Origin: JAZTZP01 sp045637525
Lineage (GTDB): Bacteria > Bacillota > Clostridia > UBA1381
Length of the DNA stretch: 54,084 nucleotides
Direction of reading: 5' to 3'
Assembly: GCA_045637525.1 (NCBI GenBank)
Contig: JAZTZP010000069.1
Coordinates: 1-54,084 of the forward strand
This document shows positions 43,318 through 51,832 of this stretch, piece after piece. Under the pieces are notes generated by a model, which had not been told where the DNA came from, searched no databases, and was given only the letters and a program-made list of their open reading frames with translations. Position 1 is the stretch's first letter. Each line of letters opens with the position of its first letter. Position numbers and translations under genes: made by a program.

Positions 43318-44249
43318 TACTTGAATTCTACTCCTTCCTTTAATTTTCCGTTTTTAACTAATTCCTTATCAGCGATATAAAGTATCTGATCAGGTCTTAC
43401 CGAAGAACCCGAGCTGAAATTTTTAAAAGCCGGCGTACCGGGTCTGTCCAGCGCATAACAGCAGGCATCCTTATACTCAAGATATCTGTTCTTGACATCA
43501 TCACTGCCTACAAACACACGATACAGATATTTTTCAAAATTAACGTTATGTGCATCCTTTGCAACAGATACAGTATACTTTCCATCCTTGGTAATTATTG
43601 TAATATCATGAGCAAATTCGCTCTTATGCTTGATATTAAACTTTCCCTCGGTAGATACGTAAATCCTGTAAAAACCGCTGTCTTTCACGATTTCGGTAAC
43701 GTTAATATATCTGTCGGTGTCCTTATAAGTGCCGTCGGGAACAAACAATGCTCTTATTACGTCTCTGAAAGGCAGGTATATAGTATCGTTGTATTCCACA
43801 GGCGGAACCGACGCTGTTATCGTTTTAGAGTACTCATAACTGTCGATATTATATGAAATTATAGGTTTTAATACGTCTATTTTCACATCTCCGACTTTAA
43901 TGTCTATTGCATATTTCTTGCCGACAACAATTCGATATACATCGGCAACATCGGTAGCGTAAATAGTTCCGCCGAGCGCTTCCGATATTCCGCGTATCGG
44001 CATAAGATTGACATCACCATCCGGAACCGTTGTTTTTAAAGATGCCATCTGAATACCGTTTGAGTTAAAGTCAATGAACTTATTATCCACCAGATACCAC
44101 GTATTGGTATTATACGTGTAGTTTCTGCCGTCAATAGTGATATTTTCAACAACCTCTCCGTTTAATTCGGAATTTTCAGCAGCATTAATTGCCATCATCG
44201 GCAAACTCATGCATATGGTTAAAATACTTGCTAATATTTTTTTGATCAT
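43317..44249 (-). CDS. Secreted stalk-domain (copper amine oxidase N-terminal-like) protein, copy 1
   Basis: A 310-aa exported protein with a signal peptide (residues 1 to about 24, ending INA). A stalk-like domain is marked by VNLMPIRGISEALGG and IYLPFRDVIRALF, the repeated motif of the copper amine oxidase N1 family in Firmicutes surface proteins. The C-terminal half is unrecognised. An ATG at 44255 sits too close to AAGGAG, so ATG 44249, at 7 bases, is used. It is related to the two proteins upstream and coupled to the kinase gene. No copper-oxidase catalytic domain is present. Confidence 0.78.
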   Translation of the reverse strand: MIKKILASILTICMSLPMMAINAAENSELNGEVVENITIDGRNYTYNTNTWYLVDNKFIDFNSNGIQMASLKTTVPDGDVNLMPIRGISEALGGTIYATDVADVYRIVVGKKYAIDIKVGDVKIDVLKPIISYNIDSYEYSKTITASVPPVEYNDTIYLPFRDVIRALFVPDGTYKDTDRYINVTEIVKDSGFYRIYVSTEGKFNIKHKSEFAHDITIITKDGKYTVSVAKDAHNVNFEKYLYRVFVGSDDVKNRYLEYKDACCYALDRPGTPAFKNFSSGSSVRPDQILYIADKELVKNGKLKEGVEFK

Positions 44250-44260
44250 AATCATTCTCC

Positions 44261-45682
44261 TTATTGTATTATATATGTATTTCCACCGGCAGTTATAACA
44301 CCATTTGAAATTGTAAACTCTCCCGTAAGGTAATCTTTGCCGTCAATGGTAATATATCTTGCACTTTCAATACTCTCGCCGCCTACAATTTTTATGTTTG
44401 CACCGGATGCAGATACATTTCTTACGAAAATCTTCCTGTCTGGAATATCACTGATGCCAAACGGTGCAGTCAATGAATAATCAGCCTCAAAGGCAAAGTA
44501 TTTTCCTATTTCGTCGCTGAGTGCTGTGTACTCAGTACCGTTATCATTGATGATATATCTGTAAACCGTGTTGCCGTTTCCTACGATAAGCGTTGCCTTG
44601 TTCCATAGGCTAAGCTCATAACGTGGACCCTCATACGCCTTTTCTAAAAATCCGTCAAAGGTATAAACAGCTCCGTCGATGGTAAGTGTTACAATAGTTG
44701 AAGGATCTGTTCTTACGTGAGTGTAATCACCGTCAGGCACACCCTTAACATATGCTACATTTCCGGCTAAAGTATAGTTCTCAGCCGGTATTTCTTTGCC
44801 GTAGTAAAACTCCGTGCCAAGATCGGACTTTAATACATTTCCGGCTTCACCGTTAAAGTCCTCTACATAAACCGTAAGCCCCTTATAAGTAACAGCTGTT
44901 ACATTATCTGCATTTGCAGCGTCAAAGTCTGAAAGAACAAAATCATTTCCGGTCTTTGCATAAATATTACCCTCAAGCACATCAATCCAGTAAAATTCTT
45001 TCAGATACTTTTCAAAATATGCCGGATTAACCATATGCTCCTTTTTTGCCACAGCTATCGTATGCTCTGAGCCGTCCGGAGCTATTATTCTTACATCATG
45101 TGCCACATCTTTCTTTTCTTTGAGAATAGGAGCATATTCTCTGTCAGCAAAAATCCTGTAACCCGTCCCTTCTTCACGCACCTTTATTTTATCGGTGGTG
45201 CTTGCCTTGTTTTCAGCAATTCCGAATAATGCACATATTGCACTTCTGAAAGGAATATATGTTACTCCGTTATACTCAACAATCGGGCAATTAAGTCTCC
45301 AGTTCTGCGCCTCGGACATAACGCCTTTATTTATTTTATATACCTCCATGGAATCCCGTCCGGCATATACGCATATTGCTCCGTCAGTTGTTTTAATATA
45401 CCAGCCACCGTCTGCCTGAGCCATAAGCTCCGCTCCGATACTCTCCGCAAACGCACGAATCGGCATGAGATTTACACTTCCGCCGGCTACCTCTGTTACT
45501 AATGTATCGGTATATATTCCGTTTGAATTAAAATCTATAAACTTGTCATTTACACAATACCATGTTTCGGTATTTCTGTTAAATGTGAAACCGTCAAGCT
45601 GTATAGCGTCATCTGCCATAGCTGCGGTAGACAGCATCGCAAACGCCGCTGCCGTAACTGCAAGAATTTTTATCTTTTTCAT
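44261..45682 (-). CDS. Secreted stalk-domain protein, copy 2
   Basis: A 473-aa exported protein with a signal peptide (residues 1-23, ending AMA). The stalk domain has GFTFNRNTETWYCVN, SVNLMPIRAFAESIGA and VTYIPFRSAICALFG. The first 180 residues are nearly the same as copy 3, showing recent duplication, while the C-terminal halves diverge. The C-terminal half is beta-rich with a repeated 'VNGxxYxF'-like pattern and no known domain. It probably acts in the envelope, perhaps as a binding module. AGGAGG precedes the ATG. Confidence 0.8.
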   Translation of the reverse strand: MKKIKILAVTAAAFAMLSTAAMADDAIQLDGFTFNRNTETWYCVNDKFIDFNSNGIYTDTLVTEVAGGSVNLMPIRAFAESIGAELMAQADGGWYIKTTDGAICVYAGRDSMEVYKINKGVMSEAQNWRLNCPIVEYNGVTYIPFRSAICALFGIAENKASTTDKIKVREEGTGYRIFADREYAPILKEKKDVAHDVRIIAPDGSEHTIAVAKKEHMVNPAYFEKYLKEFYWIDVLEGNIYAKTGNDFVLSDFDAANADNVTAVTYKGLTVYVEDFNGEAGNVLKSDLGTEFYYGKEIPAENYTLAGNVAYVKGVPDGDYTHVRTDPSTIVTLTIDGAVYTFDGFLEKAYEGPRYELSLWNKATLIVGNGNTVYRYIINDNGTEYTALSDEIGKYFAFEADYSLTAPFGISDIPDRKIFVRNVSASGANIKIVGGESIESARYITIDGKDYLTGEFTISNGVITAGGNTYIIQ

Positions 45683-45718
45683 TTTGCCCTCCTGTTTCTA
45701 TTGTGTATATTATTGGTT

Positions 45719-46963
45719 TTATTCCCCGGTAACTTCTTCGGTAACTTCTTCGGTAGCTTCTTCTGCCACTTCTTCTGCCACTTCTTCTGTTACCTCTTCC
45801 TTTACTTCTTCTACAACCTGTTTTCCTTCTTTGTCAAGTTTAGTTCCGTCTTTAAGCGAAACACTTGCGCCGTTTAATTTAGCCGGGCACACTTCAGCTG
45901 TTGCATCCGGATTAGTCTGCGTTGCTGCTGATATTCTCTTTACTACGAACTTATGTTCCTTTCCATCGCATACTATTGTTCCGAATTTAGCATTTTTATC
46001 AATTATATGAGTATACTCATCGTCCTTTGTATAGCTGTAATCTATATTTCCGGCTAAAGGTCCGTCTGCGATTTCTTTACCAAAATAATATTTTTCACTG
46101 TCAATTTCAGCTGTCTTGAGTACAGTTTTTGAAACGTAAGTAGTTTTTATGTAGTCAAAGGTACCCACCTGAACAGTTTTTATATCTTCATCTGTTACTA
46201 CTGCATCTAAATCATTTAAATTTTCAACTTCATTAAGTGAAATCTCCCCGTTTACAACGTAATAGCACTTTTCAACATCTTTTAACTTGCTATCTAAATA
46301 TTTTTTGAAGTTAGCTTCATCAACTTCTTTTTCTATATCAATTGTCTCATCAAAAATTTTCACTTCACGAGTTAATTCGCTCTTTTCCTTCTTATCAGCT
46401 TCTGCATTCCCATTAACATTGGCAAATATTGCATAACCGGTGTCAAACATATTAACTGCTATTTTGTCTGTTGTTGCTGTTTCGCTTTCATCAACTCCAA
46501 ATAACGCACATATTGCACTTCTGAATGGAATATATGTCACTCCCTCATGCTCAACAACAGGACAATTAAGCTTCCAAGTTGCTAAAAATTCGCCTTGACC
46601 ATTGTTCATTTTATATACATTTATAAAATCATAGCCCGCACAAAGATTTATTGCATATTCATCTGCTATTACATCCCATACACCTTGGCCATTTCCAGGG
46701 CTCAGCGTTGCTCCTATACTTTCTGCAAAAGCACGAATAGGCATAAGGTTTGCACTTCCACCCTCAATATTGGTTACTAAAGTATCAGTATATATTCCAT
46801 TTGAATTGAAATCTATATACTTACCATTTACGCAATACCACGTTTCTGTATTTCTGTTAAATGTGAAACCGTCAAGCTGTATAGCGTCACCTTCTGCCAA
46901 CGCACTTGTTGTTAATGTAGCAACAGCTGCTATTACAGCCATAATAATACTTACCTTTTTCAT
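45719..46963 (-). CDS. Secreted stalk-domain protein, copy 3, with acidic repeat tail
   Basis: A 414-aa exported paralogue of copy 2. It has a signal peptide (residues 1-23), the same NRNTETWYCVN segment, NLMPIRAFAESIGA and IPFRSAICALFG. The last 30 residues are a low-complexity tail of E-V-T-E-E and E-V-A-E-E units. The middle domain differs from copy 2. GGAGG precedes the ATG. The tail is acidic and might mediate electrostatic binding at the wall; that is inference. Confidence 0.8.
   Translation of the reverse strand: MKKVSIIMAVIAAVATLTTSALAEGDAIQLDGFTFNRNTETWYCVNGKYIDFNSNGIYTDTLVTNIEGGSANLMPIRAFAESIGATLSPGNGQGVWDVIADEYAINLCAGYDFINVYKMNNGQGEFLATWKLNCPVVEHEGVTYIPFRSAICALFGVDESETATTDKIAVNMFDTGYAIFANVNGNAEADKKEKSELTREVKIFDETIDIEKEVDEANFKKYLDSKLKDVEKCYYVVNGEISLNEVENLNDLDAVVTDEDIKTVQVGTFDYIKTTYVSKTVLKTAEIDSEKYYFGKEIADGPLAGNIDYSYTKDDEYTHIIDKNAKFGTIVCDGKEHKFVVKRISAATQTNPDATAEVCPAKLNGASVSLKDGTKLDKEGKQVVEEVKEEVTEEVAEEVAEEATEEVTEEVTGE
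45722..45812 (-). repeat. Short tandem repeat encoding an acidic tail
   Basis: The 3' end of the stalk-domain gene is made of imperfect 12-15 base units that read GTTACCGAAGAA/GTGGCAGAAGAA on the coding strand and encode E-V-T-E-E and E-V-A-E-E. Repeats of this type can change in number by slippage; units whose length is a multiple of three keep the frame. Confidence 0.6.
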
Positions 46964-47014
46964 TTTCTTATTTCCTCCGTTTTTATAAATAATATTTTTT
47001 TCTGTTTTAACGTT

Positions 47015-47902
47015 TTACAGCAATGCACTCATAATTGCGATAAATGCTACTACTCCTGCTATTGCAGCACCTATAAGCATCATCTTTCTTTTCTGCCTTG
47101 CAAGTGCAATTCTTGTAGGCTGTACTCTTACGCCTATTATTGTTAATGTATCATCAAAATTAAAGCTTGTAGCACGCTCAATCATTGATGCAATTCCATC
47201 CCTCATGCCACTCGTTTCCACCGCCATACACATCTGTTCATCACTGATATATTTTGCAACACCCTGATTTTTTATGATGTACTTGGTTTCCTGATTTATA
47301 TTTCTCGGCTTTACATTGCAAATACTGAATGCATTAAATGCCGGCGTTCCTATTTTATTATTATTCCCGTTCTCTATAATAAAGGGGACGCCTTTTTTAA
47401 TACCTATTATGCGAATATTTCCAAAAACTGAAATATATGCCTTTAAGCCTCTTATGAAAATGATTGCAATATTCGATGTTTGCTCAGGCTTGCCCTGATA
47501 CTTTGTATTCATTTCAGCGGCAATTCCTGCAATAATTCCCAAAGCCCTTTTTTCAGGATGAGATTTTATCTCCGGCATCTTATCAGCTACTTTTGACAGA
47601 AAATCCTTTGGAAAACCGGAGCTTTTTTCATCGCCCGTACACATGATAAACAGTCCTGAATCCGAATCAGTATTTACATATTTCTCATAGTGTGAAAATG
47701 AAAATGACTTCATATACATTCCGTTCATAAATACATTATCACAATTATGGGTTGTGCTGTTTGCCATGGTAGAAATACCATAAGCATCAAAAAGCATAGT
47801 TCCACGAACATCTCCGTCTACGGTTCCGCTTTTAAATATAGTGTTTGTAGTGGCATATTTATGCATGCTGTCAGATTCTGTGTTAAACTCTTCGTTGTTC
47901 AC
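47015..47902 (-). CDS. PP2C-like pseudo-phosphatase membrane protein, short form
   Basis: A 295-aa protein of the same family as those at 48606 and 50309. The opening THNCDNVFMNGMYM aligns with the PP2C RSNNEDNFYLPG of the enzyme at 51833, with Glu replaced by Cys. The later D-G-M-G-G metal motif is absent. A single membrane helix ends it (about residues 274-293), with no external tail. It is probably catalytically dead and may bind phosphoproteins or the kinase. The start is GTG after GGAGAGG. Unlike the longer two it has an N-terminal extension of about 35 residues. Confidence 0.65.
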   Translation of the reverse strand: MNNEEFNTESDSMHKYATTNTIFKSGTVDGDVRGTMLFDAYGISTMANSTTHNCDNVFMNGMYMKSFSFSHYEKYVNTDSDSGLFIMCTGDEKSSGFPKDFLSKVADKMPEIKSHPEKRALGIIAGIAAEMNTKYQGKPEQTSNIAIIFIRGLKAYISVFGNIRIIGIKKGVPFIIENGNNNKIGTPAFNAFSICNVKPRNINQETKYIIKNQGVAKYISDEQMCMAVETSGMRDGIASMIERATSFNFDDTLTIIGVRVQPTRIALARQKRKMMLIGAAIAGVVAFIAIMSALL

Positions 47903-47955
47903 AATACCTCTCCTCCCCTCTTTTGTAGTCCTCCGCTATTCTTTATTTTTAATTT

Positions 47956-48570
47956 TTAATAAATACTTTCTCCGGCAAGTGCCTTCTTCTTTTTTTCGTT
48001 TGCTTCATCAACACGACCTGCATGGCCAAACTCAAACTCGTTATAATCCTTTGTTATCTTATCAAGCAAATCCTGAGTTTCAGTTATGTATCCGTCTTTT
48101 CCGAGGAAGTCCTCAAGAGCGTCTATCTTCTTGTCAAGATCCTCTGCTTCCTCTAAAACATCTTCTACCTCTTCATCTAATGTATCAACATTGAGCAAAA
48201 AATCCTCTGCCGTTTCAAATATTTCCTCTGCCTCACTTGATGTTATGCATCTGTCATAGCTTTTTATATTGCCTGACTCCATAATAGAGTCTACTTCCGT
48301 TGCCATTTCGGTAGTTTTTTTAACATACTCATCAACCGTAGCACGGCTTTCCTCAAAGGTATTTTTCTTTTTTTGAATTTCATCAAGCATTTCGTCTATG
48401 ACCTTTTGCTTTTCCTCATCCTTAAGCTCGGTAATCATTTCATCGGTTTTTATATCGCCATGCGCCGGCGGTTTGCTTTTATCAAGCATATCGTATATTG
48501 TAAATCCTGTTACAATAACGCATACCGATACGATTGAAATAACCCACGCTAATTTCTTCTTTTCAGACAT
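47956..48570 (-). CDS. Membrane-anchored coiled-coil protein, unknown
   Basis: A 204-aa protein with a Lys-rich start, one membrane helix (about residues 8-28) and an acidic coiled-coil exterior (about 40-190) rich in Glu, Asp and Lys. No recognised domain. The external part is similar in style to the helical regions that follow the membrane helices of the PP2C and pseudo-PP2C proteins. AGGAGG precedes the ATG. It may assemble with those proteins at the membrane, based on position only. Confidence 0.7.
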   Translation of the reverse strand: MSEKKKLAWVISIVSVCVIVTGFTIYDMLDKSKPPAHGDIKTDEMITELKDEEKQKVIDEMLDEIQKKKNTFEESRATVDEYVKKTTEMATEVDSIMESGNIKSYDRCITSSEAEEIFETAEDFLLNVDTLDEEVEDVLEEAEDLDKKIDALEDFLGKDGYITETQDLLDKITKDYNEFEFGHAGRVDEANEKKKKALAGESIY

Positions 48571-48605
48571 TTTCTATCCTCCTTTTTCTGATAAATAGTA
48601 TACAC

Positions 48606-50279
48606 TTACTCTATTGCTGTAAGATTTTTACTTGATGTATTATGTCCTCCGCCTGTGCCCGAGCTGCTGCCTGACGACTTGTTTGAAGAACTGCCCGAAC
48701 TGCTTGAACCGCCCGATGATTTATTTGAACTACCGGAACTACTGCTTGCGCTACCGCCACCTGAGCTTCCCGAACTACCGGAACTACCGGTTGACGGTCT
48801 GCTTGCACTGCTACCCGAACTACTACTCGTACTACTGCCTGAACTGTTTGCAGAGCTGCTGCCCGTGTTGCCGGAACTACCGGTTGACGGTCTGCTTACG
48901 CTATTTCCCGAACTGCCGCCTGCATTACTGCCGCCACTGTTTGACGATACATTTGCACTGCTCTTATTACCGGCCGACGATGCGTTTTGCTTTGTATTCG
49001 TGTTGGTATTAGTATTTGTATTCTGTTTTTGCGCTGTTCCCGTTGTCGGATTCGGCGTTTGTGACGCATTTGCCTGAGCAGCTTTTTGCTCTGCATATGC
49101 TAATAACTCATCATATTTTTGTTTTGCTTTGTTATAAAGCTCCGTAAACTCACCGGCAAAGCCTTCTTCGGATAAAAGCTCGGTATACTTTGTGAATTTT
49201 TCTGCAATATCGGTTTCGTTGTTGACGTCTTCCTGTTTTTGTTTTGATTCTGAATATTTACTATCAAACTTTGTAAAAATATCCACAACTTCAGCAACCT
49301 CCTCAGCACTGATGCTTCCCGATGCAATCATCTGATTAACATTATCATAAAACGCCGTTACCTCCGCATCATACTGCGCCCATATTTCAAAAATTGCATT
49401 TGCTTCGTCTCTCAGTTTATTAACTTCTTCCTTGAGCTTGCCTTCTTTTTCAAGCTTCTCTATTGTTTCCCTGCTCTTTGCGCTGTTACTGTCCGGTGTG
49501 CCGAACAATGTAATACCCATTGTTACAACTGCTGCAATTATTGCTGCTATAATAAGTCCAAGCACAATATTTGCCACCTTGCCGCCGCTTTCTATTCCTG
49601 TATCAAAATCCATACAAACTACCGAACCGGGATTATCGAGATTTTGTATCTGAGAAAGAAATTTCAGTCTCTGTATACATTCCCCGGGTGTGTCATATTT
49701 TAAGCACCCAATCAACGTATTTGTATCAACCGCCTTTGCTACTGTATCGGTATAAAGCAGAAATCTGGTTGACTTTGACAGCTTCTTTTCCACCGGCTTA
49801 AGCCTTGAGCCGGCGATATTTCCCACACCTACGGAGTATTTACCTGAACCTTGAAAAACCGGTGTGTAGGAATTTCCTTTATTCATAAGCATACCTATGT
49901 TTCCGTAGCTTAATGCGAATGCACTGCTGCCTTTTACTGCAAGTATTCCAACATCAAGCTTAGGCTTTTTATCACCACCGTATTTCATATCAAGCTTTTC
50001 TACAACTCCGGATACCTTTTTAATTACAGCCTCCGCCTCTTCATCTTCATATCCCTCGCAAAGCTCCTTTACCTCCGAAAGAAGCTCTTTTGAAATATCA
50101 TTATCTGTTAAGCCCCCGCATATTATAATCAATGCGGTATTGCCGCTCTCGGATAAATCCTTTTCATAAAGACTGAATACAAACGAATCCATATAGATCC
50201 CGTTCATATATATGTTATCGCAGTTATGCATAGAAGACATTCCCTGCTTTGATAATCCGTATATTTTATAATCTGCCAT
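48606..50279 (-). CDS. PP2C-like pseudo-phosphatase with membrane helix and Ser-rich tail
   Basis: A 557-aa protein. Residues 1 to about 225 are a diverged PP2C fold: SSMHNCDNIYMNGIYM replaces the enzyme's NNED motif, and IICGGLTDN stands where CDGMGGM should be, so both acidic metal ligands are gone. A membrane helix follows (about 231-256), then an external helical region (about 270-400), then a 150-residue tail of Ser, Gly, Asn, Thr and Pro with a repeated SRPSTGSSG. AGGAG precedes the ATG. It is likely a non-catalytic receptor or scaffold. A wall-spanning role for the tail is inference. Confidence 0.68.
   Translation of the reverse strand: MADYKIYGLSKQGMSSMHNCDNIYMNGIYMDSFVFSLYEKDLSESGNTALIIICGGLTDNDISKELLSEVKELCEGYEDEEAEAVIKKVSGVVEKLDMKYGGDKKPKLDVGILAVKGSSAFALSYGNIGMLMNKGNSYTPVFQGSGKYSVGVGNIAGSRLKPVEKKLSKSTRFLLYTDTVAKAVDTNTLIGCLKYDTPGECIQRLKFLSQIQNLDNPGSVVCMDFDTGIESGGKVANIVLGLIIAAIIAAVVTMGITLFGTPDSNSAKSRETIEKLEKEGKLKEEVNKLRDEANAIFEIWAQYDAEVTAFYDNVNQMIASGSISAEEVAEVVDIFTKFDSKYSESKQKQEDVNNETDIAEKFTKYTELLSEEGFAGEFTELYNKAKQKYDELLAYAEQKAAQANASQTPNPTTGTAQKQNTNTNTNTNTKQNASSAGNKSSANVSSNSGGSNAGGSSGNSVSRPSTGSSGNTGSSSANSSGSSTSSSSGSSASRPSTGSSGSSGSSGGGSASSSSGSSNKSSGGSSSSGSSSNKSSGSSSGTGGGHNTSSKNLTAIE
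48657..48960 (-). repeat. Low-complexity Ser/Gly-coding region
   Basis: The last 100 codons of this pseudo-phosphatase gene are almost only Ser, Gly, Asn, Thr and Lys, in short imperfect units such as S-S-G-S-S and two copies of SRPSTGSSG. The long open frames seen on the plus strand here are shadows of this bias. Confidence 0.7.
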
Positions 50280-50308
50280 TTCTTACTCCTATAACCTCTT
50301 TTTTACTT

Positions 50309-51829
50309 TTATTCATAGCCAAATTGTGCTCTGCCCGAGAGCCCGCTGTTTGCAGTACTACTGCTATGCTTTGACGACGATACACTGCCGCCATTCGATG
50401 GGTTAGACGAAATTCCCGGACTGCCGGTTGATCCGTTTGTCCCGCCCGAGTTGCCGCCACTATGGCTGCGAGTAACTGATTTTGATGGAGCTTCAGACTC
50501 CGGTGCCGCTTTACTTTTAGCCGCTTCTCTTGCCTTTTTTGCCTCGGCAGCTTTTTTTGCTGCCTCTTTTGCCGCTTTATCCTCTTCAGCTTTTTTTGCA
50601 GCTTCCTCAGCCTCTGTACGTTTAGTATCAAGTGCTGTCTTCTTTTCATTTATACCGGTATACTTCTCTTTCAGCTTTTTCACTGCATTATCAACAGCTC
50701 TTCTGAGAACTGTGTCCTCATCGACCGCTTCTATCAGCTTATTGTAGTTTTGTATGTACTCATCTTCATAAACGTCAATAAACTGTTTAATGTCATCTTC
50801 CAAAGCCTCTGTATCCTGCCCGGATTCCGTCACAATATCATATTCTCCGGCTTCTAAGCTTTTAAGAATCTCTTCACACGTCTTTTTATTTGTTTCAATT
50901 TCCTCGTGAAGCTGTGCATATCCGGCTTTGGCCTCTTTCCAGTTCTGCGATGCTAAATTTTTCAATTCCAATACAGAAACGCCACCGCTCAGCTCCTCCT
51001 CAGAGCTGTTGTTCCTCATACCGATTGCTATGCCTGCAATCGCTATTACTGCTGATAACAACAGTAATATAACCGCAGTAAGCGCTCTTTTACTCCTGCC
51101 CGGGTTGTTGTCGTCATCATCTTTTGATTTGTATGCCGTTGTTTTTTCGGTTTCAACATCCATACATATCAGCGAAAACGGATTCTGCATATATTTATTT
51201 CCGGCTAATGCCTCTATATTATCAACACATTCCTTCACTGAATTATAATGCAGGCAACCTGTTATCTCCGAAGCTTTCATAGCCGCTGATACAGGCCCGG
51301 TATAAAGAAGAACTCTGTTTTTTTCCGAAATCTTTTTAAATGTCGGCTTAAGCTTTGCATGTGCAATGCTTCCCGTACCTACGGAATTACTTCTGCTTCC
51401 TTTACAAAATGAGGTGTATTTTCCGTCATTTCCGATAAGCATTCCCACATTTCCATAGCTTATCGCACAGGCATTTCCGCCGCCTGTGGCAAATATTCCG
51501 ACATCAAGCTTTCGTTTCCGGTCCGCACCGTATTTTGAATCAAGATGAACTACAATCTCTGATATTTCTTCAACAACTGTTAACGGCTCAGTGTATATTT
51601 TTTCTTTGCTTAAATCTCTTACCGCCGAAAGCAGCTCCTTTGAAATGCTATTATCAGTTATACCGCCGCATATTATGAGTAACGCTATATTATCAGATCC
51701 GGATATATTCTTCTGATAATGGTTGAAGATAAAGGAATCCATATAAACTCCGTTTATATAAATATTGTCACAATTATGCATGGAGGACTTACCCTGTGTG
51801 GATAATCCATATATATTGTAATTTACCAT
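50309..51829 (-). CDS. PP2C-like pseudo-phosphatase, paralogue with shared external domain
   Basis: A 506-aa protein. The cytosolic half matches the protein at 48606: SSMHNCDNIYINGVYM at residues 15-30, with Cys20 where the enzyme has Glu, and IICGGITDN instead of CDGMGG. After the membrane helix (about 247-268) the external segment is close to that of the true PP2C at 51833 (ELSGGVSVLELKNLASQNW versus ELSEGVSVAELKDLASKNW). An Ala/Lys coiled coil and a Ser/Gly tail ending SGLSGRAQFGYE follow. It begins 3 bases after the PP2C stop. It probably pairs with the PP2C at the membrane. Confidence 0.68.
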   Translation of the reverse strand: MVNYNIYGLSTQGKSSMHNCDNIYINGVYMDSFIFNHYQKNISGSDNIALLIICGGITDNSISKELLSAVRDLSKEKIYTEPLTVVEEISEIVVHLDSKYGADRKRKLDVGIFATGGGNACAISYGNVGMLIGNDGKYTSFCKGSRSNSVGTGSIAHAKLKPTFKKISEKNRVLLYTGPVSAAMKASEITGCLHYNSVKECVDNIEALAGNKYMQNPFSLICMDVETEKTTAYKSKDDDDNNPGRSKRALTAVILLLLSAVIAIAGIAIGMRNNSSEEELSGGVSVLELKNLASQNWKEAKAGYAQLHEEIETNKKTCEEILKSLEAGEYDIVTESGQDTEALEDDIKQFIDVYEDEYIQNYNKLIEAVDEDTVLRRAVDNAVKKLKEKYTGINEKKTALDTKRTEAEEAAKKAEEDKAAKEAAKKAAEAKKAREAAKSKAAPESEAPSKSVTRSHSGGNSGGTNGSTGSPGISSNPSNGGSVSSSKHSSSTANSGLSGRAQFGYE

Positions 51830-51832
51830 ATC

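Noticed and set aside
48632..49077. Plus-strand Leu/Pro-rich and Tyr/Cys-rich open frames
   Set aside because: They are shadows of the Ser/Gly tail of the minus-strand pseudo-phosphatase.
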